A stretch of DNA of 64,000 bases, taken from contig CBDCHL010000005.1 of the NCBI GenBank assembly GCA_965217195.1, forward strand, positions 744,001-808,000, read 5' to 3'. This document shows, piece after piece, positions 53,774 to 61,570 of this stretch; within the stretch, counting starts at the first letter, position 1; every line of letters starts with the position of its first letter. The notes below the pieces were generated by a model that saw only the letters and a list, made by a program, of their open reading frames with translations, did not search any database and had not been told where the DNA came from. The translations under genes and the position numbers were made by a program. The DNA comes from UBA6623 sp965217195 (GTDB taxonomy: Bacteria > Acidobacteriota > Terriglobia > Bryobacterales > UBA6623).

Positions 53774-53892
53774 ACCCTGAAAAAGGGGGCCGGAAGCTCA
53801 GATGTCGCCGTGAAACGACCCAGTGACTGACCGGCAGCCGGCCCTCGTCCTCTGACTGGGTGCCCCCGCAGCGGTGCCGGTCGCTACCCGCC
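53774..53892 (-). repeat. REP-like palindromic element, copy 2
   Basis: Reading the minus strand, GGCGGGTAGCGACCGGCAC (53874-53892) matches 1978-1996 exactly, and its TAG is the stop of the NUDIX gene. Further along come CACCCAGTCAGAG and TGCCGGTCAGTCACTGGGTC, which can pair GACCGGCA with TGCCGGTC and CCCAGTCA with TGACTGGG-like sequence. A CCCCCTTTTTC run ends the block; it may act as a terminator for the NUDIX gene. Confidence 0.55.
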
Positions 53893-54432
53893 GGCGCTTT
53901 CGGGGTGTTCGAGCCAGTAGAGGCCGGCGTAGACTTTTGGGTCGATCAACAAACCTTCTTGAGCGCGTCGGCACAGCCAGGAGTTTACTTCGCTGAGCGG
54001 CACGAGCCGAACCTTGATCTCTTCTCCGCCGACTCCCCCGCCCTCGCCGACTCGTTGCAAGCCCTCGGCGTGCAGAAAAGTGACGACCTCGGTCGTCAGT
54101 CCCCCGCACGAAGGTACGCGGCCCAGCACCGTCAGCTTGGCGGCGCGAAAGCCGGTCTCTTCCTCGAGTTCGCGATTCGCGGCCTCAAGTAGCGGTTCGC
54201 CGTCGTCGCCCTCCTCGTCGCCCACTAAACCCGCCGCCCATTCAATCATCTTGGCGCGGACCGGCTCCCGATATTGCTCGACGAAAACGGCCTGATCGTC
54301 GTCGGTGACAGCAATGATCACCGCTACATCGTCGACACCGGGGCGGTCAACGAACTCCCAGCCGTTGCGGCGTTCCAAAGTCAGGAAACGACCGGTGCCG
54401 AGCCGTCCGTCCTCCGAACCTGAATTACTCAC
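53884..54432 (-). CDS. NUDIX hydrolase (ADP-ribose pyrophosphatase-like)
   Basis: 182 residues from a GTG start. The Nudix box is present: GEPLLEAANRELEEETGF (REL-EE-TG), preceded by MIEWAAGLVGDEEGDDG and AVIIAVTDDDQAVFVEQYRE PVR as in ADP-ribose or NDP-sugar hydrolases. GVPSCGG-like loop VPSCGGLTTEVVTFLHAEGL follows. The start overlaps the stop of pncA (GTGA), so the pair is coupled. Linking an ADP-ribose-type hydrolase with nicotinamidase suggests NAD turnover and recycling. Confidence 0.9.
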   Translation of the reverse strand: MSNSGSEDGRLGTGRFLTLERRNGWEFVDRPGVDDVAVIIAVTDDDQAVFVEQYREPVRAKMIEWAAGLVGDEEGDDGEPLLEAANRELEEETGFRAAKLTVLGRVPSCGGLTTEVVTFLHAEGLQRVGEGGGVGGEEIKVRLVPLSEVNSWLCRRAQEGLLIDPKVYAGLYWLEHPESAGG

Positions 54433-55085
54433 GAGGCCGCGGCTCCTCGGGCATGGAGACCGGCGAGAACTTCTTCGCTCGAAACTATCTCAGCCCCTGC
54501 CGCAGCCATGGCCTCGACCGCACGGTCAACGTCGCCGGGTTGCAGGTCAATGCCGCGGCCGCCGTCCTTGATGACGTGGGTCTTGAAACCGAGTGACAGC
54601 GCGTCGAGGGCGCTGAACTTCACGCAATAGTCGGTCGCCAGTCCCATGATGTGGACCTCGTCGACGTTGCTTTCTTTAAGGAAGTCCCCGAGACCGGTGG
54701 ATTTACGACGGGCATTGTCAAAGAAAGTGCTGTAGCTGTCGATGGACGGGTCGGAGCCTTTGCGGAAGACGCGCGCGATATTGGTTTGTTCGAGTCCGGC
54801 GTGAAACTCCGCGCCGGGGGCGCCCTCGACGCAGTGGTCAGGCCATAGTTCCTGCCGCAAGCCGTCGAGCTCGATCACATCGCCGGGTCGCGTGCCCGGG
54901 TGTTGTGAGGCAAAGCTGCCGTGGTCGGCCGGGTGCCAATCCTGAGTCGCGACGACCAAGTCGGACACCGAAAACGCCTCACTCAACTGATTCGCAAGAA
55001 ACACAACCTCGTCGCCGCCGGGGACAGCCAAAGCCCCGCCCGGCATGAAATCGTTCTGCAAATCGACGAGAATCAAGGCCTTCAT
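54429..55085 (-). CDS. pncA: Nicotinamidase
   Basis: Hydrolyses nicotinamide to nicotinate in NAD salvage. 218 residues, isochorismatase-like fold. The catalytic triad is visible: Asp in LILVDLQNDFMPGGALAVPG, Lys in RVFRKGSDP, Cys in MGLATDYCVKFSALDAL. Metal ligands in VVATQDWHPADHGSF. It starts the two-gene unit with the NUDIX hydrolase, overlapping it by four bases. Confidence 0.95.
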   Translation of the reverse strand: MKALILVDLQNDFMPGGALAVPGGDEVVFLANQLSEAFSVSDLVVATQDWHPADHGSFASQHPGTRPGDVIELDGLRQELWPDHCVEGAPGAEFHAGLEQTNIARVFRKGSDPSIDSYSTFFDNARRKSTGLGDFLKESNVDEVHIMGLATDYCVKFSALDALSLGFKTHVIKDGGRGIDLQPGDVDRAVEAMAAAGAEIVSSEEVLAGLHARGAAAS

Positions 55086-55323
55086 GACACGACCTCAGTG
55101 TAGCCGGACGCAGGGCCTCGGAATGCAGCCGGACGCTCGGACACGACGCGGAGCGGGAGCTTGCGGGATCACGTGCGATAGGCTTGAGATACGGATGTCG
55201 ATCGGGGCGCATGGAATTGAGCGGGTGCCGCGATCCCCACAAGAACTAGGTCTATCCGGGGGTGTGCCGACGCGGGAAACGACACTTCAGTCTTTTCGAG
55301 GGTAAGTGATCGGTGCGCGGGGA

Positions 55324-55545
55324 TTACGCCGCCACTTCAACGTAGTCGACCGATGAACTTGGCTCGGAAATCGGCTCACCCAGTTCGCGCATCGCCTGGA
55401 AATGGGCGGCTAAAGCATCTTGGAAATTGCGCCGGGCTTCTTCCTCGGTGTCGCCAACAGCAGCACACCCCGGCACGTCGGGTGAATAGGCGGAGTACCC
55501 GGTTCCGGTCGTTTCGATGACCAGTGCGTAGCGTTTCAGACTCAT
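55324..55545 (-). CDS. HicB-family antitoxin-like protein, no HicA seen
   Basis: 73 residues from ATG 55545: LKRYALVIETTGTGYSAYSP, DVPGCAAVGDTEEEARRNFQ, DALAAHFQAMRELGEPISEP. This is the partial RNase H-like fold of HicB, with YSAYSPDVPGC typical. A C-terminal DNA-binding domain is lacking, as in short HicB proteins. HicA toxin (about 60-80 residues with a dsRNA-binding-like fold) should lie just upstream, but that space (55546-55661) is too small and shows none, and nothing on the other side fits. Orphan antitoxin or a UPF0150-type solo protein. Confidence 0.82.
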   Translation of the reverse strand: MSLKRYALVIETTGTGYSAYSPDVPGCAAVGDTEEEARRNFQDALAAHFQAMRELGEPISEPSSSVDYVEVAA

Positions 55546-55661
55546 TGCAGGCCTGCTTTCGTGAGTATAGCGTTCAAACCAAGCTTCTCCCCTGATCGAT
55601 CCGCCGCGGCCGGTGGCGCCACTAGCCTTGCTTTGCCTCGCCACTTGGTGGGAAATGCCGA

Positions 55662-56480
55662 CTACTCCGCGGCAGCTTCGCGGAGAAACTCGATTACCTC
55701 CTCCAACTCCGCGTCGGTGTACGTGCGGATCACCCCGGCGTGGGACCACGAGTTTGCGGGTCCGGCGTCCAGGGGAGCTTGGCGGAAGGTTCGTAGCACT
55801 GGGAGCTCTTCGGCGAGCTCATGCCAGCGCGGGACGCCGGCTCTAGATGTCGCAGGGACAGCGATGAACGGCTCCACGCCGGCGGGTCGGACGATTCGGA
55901 CCCGGTCTGACGTGAGCGCGCGTAGCCGGGTCGGGCTTGCGGGCGGCGGTGCCTCGAACGGCAAAGCGACGGCCAAACCGAGCCCGTCGAAGTCATGGCA
56001 GGAGCCGCAGGGCGTGATTCGATTCGGGTCAAAAAAGAGTCGTCGGCCAGGGTGATCGAGCCACGGCCGGTTGGCGTCCAACTCAGCGCGCTTTGCAGCC
56101 TTGCTCTTTTGCAGAGCGAAGACATATTCGATCACCGACGCCAGGTCCGCCGCCGACAACGTGTTCTTCCAGCCGGCCATGGCGGTGTCGGGAATGCCGT
56201 CGCGGACAATCCTGTTCACCTGTTCGAACGAAAGCGCCTTTCCGGCCACGGCGGGTGCGGCACCGGCGGAGCCCCGATCGCCGTGGCAGTAGACGTTAGC
56301 GCAGTTCTTCGCGTAGACGCGCGCGCCCGCCGACCAAATGCCTTGGGCCGGGACGAGGGTATGAGCCCCTAGTGCTAGTAGAATCGCCCACAGCGACGGC
56401 GCGACCCGACGGACTCGAGAGCCGGCGACGAGTGGGTCCGTGGCGCGCGTTTGGGCGGGCGAAATTTGCGTGAGATTCAT
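55662..56480 (-). CDS. Diheme c-type cytochrome of the PQQ dehydrogenase
   Basis: 272 residues, exported (VAPSLWAILLALGAHTLVPA). The first heme site is CANVYCHG at 60-67, a CX4CH spacing instead of CXXCH, followed by APAVAGKALSFEQVNRIVRD, GIPDTAMAGW with the Met ligand, and LASVIEYVFAL. The second site is TPCGSCHDFDGLG at 157-169, CXXCH. Its start overlaps the stop of the PQQ dehydrogenase (ATGA), so it is the likely electron acceptor. CX4CH is known from a few multiheme cytochromes and I recall similar acidobacterial proteins; whether it binds heme here is untested. Confidence 0.85.
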   Translation of the reverse strand: MNLTQISPAQTRATDPLVAGSRVRRVAPSLWAILLALGAHTLVPAQGIWSAGARVYAKNCANVYCHGDRGSAGAAPAVAGKALSFEQVNRIVRDGIPDTAMAGWKNTLSAADLASVIEYVFALQKSKAAKRAELDANRPWLDHPGRRLFFDPNRITPCGSCHDFDGLGLAVALPFEAPPPASPTRLRALTSDRVRIVRPAGVEPFIAVPATSRAGVPRWHELAEELPVLRTFRQAPLDAGPANSWSHAGVIRTYTDAELEEVIEFLREAAAE

Positions 56481-58144
56481 TGCCGCTCGGCCTCCGCCTC
56501 GCTGTGCTCCGGCAACGCGAACACGAATAGGGCACCGCCGGTTCGGGCCAGCTCAGGGAAGAAGGAGCGGGAGCCTCCGCCCATCGATCCCCAGCCGCTG
56601 GGGGTGGCGACGTATTGCCGCCCGTCGATTTCATAGGAAACCGAGGACCCTCGATGTCCCGAACCTGTTCGAAAAGCCCACAGCTTTTCGCCGGTTTCGG
56701 CGTCGAGCGCAAAGAACTCGCCCTCGCCGTCGCCGGCGAAGACCAGCCCGCCCGCTGTCGACAACACCGATGACAGGATGACGTATTTGTAGGGGTACTC
56801 CCACTTCTTCTCGCCGCTCACCGCGTCGAAGGCGGCGATACCCGAAGGATACTCTGCTCCCGCCGGAGCGCGAACCAAGTACCAGAACCCTCCCGAATAG
56901 GGCTTGCCTTCGCGGGGCGGCTGCGGTCGCACGTACATGTTGCTGCAAAACCGAATCAGCGGCATATAGACCAGGCCCGTCTTGGGAGAAAAGGCGGCTT
57001 GGTTCCAGCTCTTCGCGCCGCTGATGCTGGGGCAGACATTGGTTTCTGCGCCGCGGATGGGCTCCTTGCGGCCGACAAGTTTGCCGTCCTCGGTGATACC
57101 GCTCACCCAGGTGATGTCCTCGACCATGCGCCAAACGCCGATGAATTCGCCATTTGTGCGGTCGAGCATCCAGACATAGCCGGTTTTGGTGGGGTGGATG
57201 AGCAGCTTGCGCATTTTCCCGCGCACGGGCAAGTCGGCCAGGATGCACTCGTAGGCCGAGTCGTAGTCCCACATATCGTGCGGGACTTCCTGATAATGCC
57301 AACGCAGTTTGCCGGTGTCGGCGTCGAGCGCGACGACGCTCGCTGTGTAGAGGTTGTCGCCCTCCCGCGCCGCGCCATCGAGATCGGGGGCCGCGTTCCC
57401 TGTGCCCCAATAGATCAGGTCCAGCTCGGGATCGTAGGAACCGGTCATCCAGGGAGCGCCGCCGCCGAATCTCCAGGAATCCCCGGCCCAGGTTTCGTTG
57501 CCGGGCTCACCAGGAGCAGGCGTAATGTAGAAGCGCCAAGCGAAGCGTCCGGTCTTGGCGTGGAACGCCGTCAAGCTGCCGCGATGGGCGAAGTCGCCCC
57601 CGGTGCCGCCGACCACGACGAGATCCTTCACCAACAGTGGGGCCGCACTGATACCGCAGCCGCATTGAGCTGGGTCTTGGACTCGGGTTCGCCAAACCTC
57701 CCGGCCCGTTTTCTGATCTATCGCCAGCACGTGGTTGTCCACCGTGCCGAGAAAGACCAACCCGTGACCGATAACGACACCACGATTCTGCTTAAAGTAG
57801 GCCGCGTCGATGGGGTGCTTTGAGTCGTATTCGTACTTCCAGATGATCTCCCCGGTTGCCCCGTCGAGCGCGTAAACAAGATTGGTACCTGTAGAGAGGT
57901 AGATCACGCCGTCGACAACGATAGGGGTTGACTGTAAACCGGTCTCATAGTCGCCGGTCTGAAAAGCCCATACGGAAACCAGCTTCTTGACGTTGTCGGC
58001 GGTGATTTTGTTCAAGTGGCTGTGGCGCCACGCGCTGTAGTCCCCGCCGTACGTCGGCCAATCGGCACCGGCACCTTGCGCGGCGACTTCTGCCGGTTGA
58101 CCGAATATGAGCAGCACCAGACCGAGACTAGGGCCAAATCTCAA
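56477..58144 (-). CDS. PQQ-dependent alcohol dehydrogenase, probably lanthanide type
   Basis: Periplasmic quinoprotein of the methanol/ethanol class. 555 residues; leader SLGLVLLIFGQPAEVAAQGA. The propeller blades carry the W-docking motifs (LVYALDGATGEIIWKYEYDS, HVLAIDQKTGREVWRTRVQD, LTAFHAKTGRFAWRFYIT, VVALDADTGKLRWHYQEVPH, FFALDAETGEKLWAFRTGSG). CGCG at 161-164 stands where a Cys pair is expected. HDMWDYD (289-295) has the catalytic Asp and a second Asp two residues later, the feature known to go with lanthanide instead of calcium in XoxF-type enzymes. Operon with a cytochrome. Confidence 0.92.
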   Translation of the reverse strand: MRFGPSLGLVLLIFGQPAEVAAQGAGADWPTYGGDYSAWRHSHLNKITADNVKKLVSVWAFQTGDYETGLQSTPIVVDGVIYLSTGTNLVYALDGATGEIIWKYEYDSKHPIDAAYFKQNRGVVIGHGLVFLGTVDNHVLAIDQKTGREVWRTRVQDPAQCGCGISAAPLLVKDLVVVGGTGGDFAHRGSLTAFHAKTGRFAWRFYITPAPGEPGNETWAGDSWRFGGGAPWMTGSYDPELDLIYWGTGNAAPDLDGAAREGDNLYTASVVALDADTGKLRWHYQEVPHDMWDYDSAYECILADLPVRGKMRKLLIHPTKTGYVWMLDRTNGEFIGVWRMVEDITWVSGITEDGKLVGRKEPIRGAETNVCPSISGAKSWNQAAFSPKTGLVYMPLIRFCSNMYVRPQPPREGKPYSGGFWYLVRAPAGAEYPSGIAAFDAVSGEKKWEYPYKYVILSSVLSTAGGLVFAGDGEGEFFALDAETGEKLWAFRTGSGHRGSSVSYEIDGRQYVATPSGWGSMGGGSRSFFPELARTGGALFVFALPEHSEAEAERQ

Positions 58145-58479
58145 GGTCGAACCTCCCGTCCTAATAACCTAAGCTCACCTCTGACGTCTCCACCATAGCG
58201 GAGTGCGTTGAGGAGTCGGCGGCGAGGTGCCGGCTTGGGCTTGGCGTTCCGCCGCGTATCGGCTTCTCCTCGCGATCGGCTCCCGCCAACCATGCGTTTC
58301 AAGCAATCGAATCACTTCTCTTACTTTCATTGGCATGGTTCACAAACCCGGTTCGTCCCACCTTGACGCAAATATCCCATGCGCTGAGCTAGAGTTGTCG
58401 CGCGCCCCCTTTTCTTCACCGTAAGAGGATCGACCTCCGGCTTAAGGTCGGGGCGGCCCTGCCTTCGGGCTGGAACCGT
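58145..58479. other. Gap upstream of the PQQ operon
   Basis: No gene. It holds the promoter region of the PQQ dehydrogenase and the downstream end of the kinase gene. A GACCTCCGGCTTAAGGTC hairpin (58430-58447) is present but lacks a T run on either side. Confidence 0.4.
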
Positions 58480-61323
58480 TCATTCCCCTTGTGGGGAGCG
58501 GTCGCGAAATTCCTCGGCCCAGTTCTCAACCACGCGGATGGTCGGCTTGGGGGTCTCGCCGGTTTCGGTAATCGGCTCGACGAGGATGAAACGTTCGCCG
58601 TCCGCCGAGACATCGTAAGGCGCGTAATTGAAGCCCGGGCGCAGGCCGGGATGATCGAACAAGCGCGTCGTCTTCCCGATCGAAAATTCCCCCTCGGTCG
58701 AAACCTCGACCGCGATCAAGGTTTCTCCCTCGACGTAGAAAAGCTCCTTGCCGTCGCGACTCCAGCGCATTCTCGTGCCGCCGTTCGTCGAGACCGTCAC
58801 CCGGCCCTCGCCTTCGGGAAACGGGCGCACGTATAGCTCAATGCGGCCCGACTCAGCCGAGCTGTAGGCAACGAAGCGGCCGTTTGGGGAAAGTTTCGGC
58901 ACGGATTCGGCGGCCGGAGTTTTGATGGTCCGATGGGGTTGCCGGCTGCTCCCTTCTTCTTCGAGCTCAACCCATCCGATGTCGTACACCCCATCAACGT
59001 GAAAAAGCAAATACCTCCCGTCCCTCGACCAATCCGACAGAATGTCGAAATCGGGCGTCGCCAACAGCGGCGTCGCCTCACCGGCGCCGTCGGATCGACG
59101 AAGATAAATGTCCCCACTGCCCGACCGGAACGTGAGGAAGGCGATTTGTTCCCCGTTGGGCGACCACACCGGTCGCCACTCGGCCGATGCCGCGTTCGTC
59201 AAGCGCGTCTTGACGCCGCGGACCATGTCAAAGACCCAAATATCCTGGTTCCCTCCCTCGGTCAGCGACAGGGCGACGCGACGGCCGTCCGGGGAAAGCG
59301 CAGGGGAGGCAAGCTGCCCCGCGAGGTCTACTTCTCGCAACTTGCGACCGCTTCGATCAACCCATACCAATCGTCCTCTGTCCGTTGGGGGAGTGTCGAG
59401 GTAGACCAGGGTCTCATCGTCGGCTACCGTTGCTTGGAAGGCGTCCTCGGAAATCGGAAACGCCTCACCCTCGGCGCGCAGGGTATCGAGGGAAAAAGGC
59501 ATTGCCCAGAGGTCATATTCGGTCAACAGGGAAGCCTGATAAACGAGGTGACCGCCGGCCGAATAGGACGGGTTCGTGCCCTTGCCGAGAATTTCTCGAC
59601 GCCCGGTTTCCAGATCCTGCACGACTAAGGAATGCACGCTCAGGGGACCGGCCGCGAAAACCACGACTCGGCGCCCTGCCGGCGCGGGCAGGAAATGTGG
59701 GCGGCTAAGACTAACGCCCTTGCCCAGCTCATCCTCGAAACCCTCCGGCCTTAGCAACAGCTTGGGGGCCCCACCCTGAGCCGGAACCTCATAGAGGCCA
59801 AACACTCCCTTGTCTATATGCGCACTGAAGACAATCACTTCCCCGTCGGGGCTCCACGCGGAGCCATTGTTAGTTCCGTCCTTAATGCCGCACAACGGAA
59901 TCGAGGGACCGCCAGTGACCGCTACCTTTCTCAGTTCTCCATCGGCAGCGAACCCTATGAAGTCGCTTCTCGGCGACCAAAAAGGATTACCCGCGCCTTT
60001 TGTACCTTCAATGGCTCGCGGCTTGCGTTGATCGAGGTCCCACACCCAAAGCCCGCCCGAATCCGGCGCGACAAAGGCAATATGGCGACCATTTGGCGAA
60101 ATGGCCACATTGCGTTTCACTGCGAGGGTTTGCACTCCGACCGAAGGCGTCAACGCAAATTGGCGTAAGGGGCGCGGTTGCTGTTCGGAAGCCGGTTCCC
60201 GCACCCTCAACCCGATCAGCGCCGCAATCAGCATCACCAAAGCAACCACGAAAGCGCGGTATCTCCACCGACGCCGCTCGGCTTCCCGCGCGGCCGACTC
60301 CGGCACGACGTTGATCGTGACCGACCGCTTCAGCTGCACGTCTTCGGCGCGGAAGACGACGCTGTCGCCGACCGAATCGAGGTCTTCGATGACGTGGTAC
60401 TTGGCGAGGGGGTTGTCGACAGGAGCAAGTTCCCTCGAACCAGCCGAGCGGACATCGGTCGCAGCGGGGACGGCGGCCACGCTACGCGACACTCTCGATC
60501 GCCCGGACTTGATCTTTTCCGCCAAGTTGCCCAAGTCGACGCCCAGGTCGGCGACTCGCCCATAGCGCTTGCCCGGGTCCTTTTCCAAGCACTTGTTGAC
60601 GATGAACTCGAGATCCATCGGCACGCCGGTGCGCAGGCCGGTGAGCGGCTCAGGTTCCTCGTGGACAATCTCATAGGCCATCGCCTGGGCGTATTCGCCT
60701 CGAAATGCGCGCCGACCGGCGACCATTTCATAGAGCACGCAACCGAGGGCCCAGACGTCGGTTCGGTGGTCGACATCGAGAGCCTGCATTTGCTCGGGGC
60801 TCATGTAGGCGGCCGTGCCGACGGTGGTGTCGAGTTGCGTGAGCTTCGATTTCTCGGTCAGCAAGGCCAAGCCGAAATCGAGGATCTTCACCCGGCCGTC
60901 GGGGGTGATCATCAGGTTGCCGGGCTTGATGTCGCGATGAACGACGTTCTTCTCGTGGGCGGCGACGAGACCGTCGGCGACTTGGCGGGCGATCCCGAGA
61001 GCGTCCTCGACCTTGAGCGGACCCGGTTCGATACGCGCGTCGAGCGTTTCGCCGTCGATGTATTCGAGCGCGAGGAAATCACGCCCGTCGAGGTCGCCGA
61101 TTTCGTGGACGACGCAAACGTTGGGGTGATTGATGCCGGCGGCGGCCTTGGCTTCGCGCAGAAACCGCTTACGGCTTTCCTCGTCGCGGGTGAGTTCTTG
61201 GGCGAGGAATTTGAGCGCGACGTGGCGGTCGAGCCGGGTGTCCTCGGCTTTGTAGACCACACCCATCCCGCCCTCGCCGAGCTTGGCGAGGATTTTGTAA
61301 TGGGAGAAAGATTCGCCGATCAC
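58480..61323 (-). CDS. Membrane Ser/Thr protein kinase with PD40 beta-propeller sensor
   Basis: 947 residues. Hanks-type kinase at 8-270: GEGGMGVVYKAEDTRLDRHV with Lys38, VVHRDIKPGNLMIT (129-136), LDFGLALLTEK and AAYMSPEQMQALDVDHRTDV. A membrane helix at about 355-374 (RAFVVALVMLIAALIGLRV) leads to an outside TolB/WD40-type propeller (ISPNGRHIAFVAPDSGGLWV, SPDGRRVALSLTEGGNQDIW, SPNGEQIAFLTFRSGSGDIY, SPNGRFVAYSSAESGRIELY). A very common acidobacterial architecture; the ligand and substrates are unknown. Next gene upstream is the Oar-like receptor. Confidence 0.94.
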   Translation of the reverse strand: MIGESFSHYKILAKLGEGGMGVVYKAEDTRLDRHVALKFLAQELTRDEESRKRFLREAKAAAGINHPNVCVVHEIGDLDGRDFLALEYIDGETLDARIEPGPLKVEDALGIARQVADGLVAAHEKNVVHRDIKPGNLMITPDGRVKILDFGLALLTEKSKLTQLDTTVGTAAYMSPEQMQALDVDHRTDVWALGCVLYEMVAGRRAFRGEYAQAMAYEIVHEEPEPLTGLRTGVPMDLEFIVNKCLEKDPGKRYGRVADLGVDLGNLAEKIKSGRSRVSRSVAAVPAATDVRSAGSRELAPVDNPLAKYHVIEDLDSVGDSVVFRAEDVQLKRSVTINVVPESAAREAERRRWRYRAFVVALVMLIAALIGLRVREPASEQQPRPLRQFALTPSVGVQTLAVKRNVAISPNGRHIAFVAPDSGGLWVWDLDQRKPRAIEGTKGAGNPFWSPRSDFIGFAADGELRKVAVTGGPSIPLCGIKDGTNNGSAWSPDGEVIVFSAHIDKGVFGLYEVPAQGGAPKLLLRPEGFEDELGKGVSLSRPHFLPAPAGRRVVVFAAGPLSVHSLVVQDLETGRREILGKGTNPSYSAGGHLVYQASLLTEYDLWAMPFSLDTLRAEGEAFPISEDAFQATVADDETLVYLDTPPTDRGRLVWVDRSGRKLREVDLAGQLASPALSPDGRRVALSLTEGGNQDIWVFDMVRGVKTRLTNAASAEWRPVWSPNGEQIAFLTFRSGSGDIYLRRSDGAGEATPLLATPDFDILSDWSRDGRYLLFHVDGVYDIGWVELEEEGSSRQPHRTIKTPAAESVPKLSPNGRFVAYSSAESGRIELYVRPFPEGEGRVTVSTNGGTRMRWSRDGKELFYVEGETLIAVEVSTEGEFSIGKTTRLFDHPGLRPGFNYAPYDVSADGERFILVEPITETGETPKPTIRVVENWAEEFRDRSPQGE

Positions 61324-61440
61324 AAAGGTGTAGTTTACTTGGTTAGGGGGGCGGGCGCGAGACTCGGGCTGAGTAGAACCACGACATCAATGTGAAAGTT
61401 TCTCCGGTAGTTTGATCGCGGAAAAGTCTGCTTCTTTGAG

Positions 61441-61549
61441 TCACGGATTCAAAATACCGCGATGAAAATTCGTCTCAAGCCGTGATTTTTGAAGCAGCGA
61501 TGTCGCCATGAGTGGCGACACGGCACGCTGAAAGCGTGCGCCACGCCGG
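61441..61549 (-). repeat. Dispersed ~115-bp element, copy 4 (inverted)
   Basis: The reverse strand starts GCGTGGCGCACGCTTTCAGC and runs through GTGCCGTGTCGCCACTCATG to ATTTTCATCGCGGTATTTTG. It aligns along its length with 3176-3292, including the TGTCGCCA...TGGCGACA hairpin. It lies between the kinase and the Oar-like receptor gene. Confidence 0.75.
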
Positions 61550-61570
61550 GGGCTACACCCGATTCACCGC

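Noticed and set aside
58428..58450. Terminator at GACCTCCGGCTTAAGGTC
   Set aside because: The stem is short and no T run follows on either strand.
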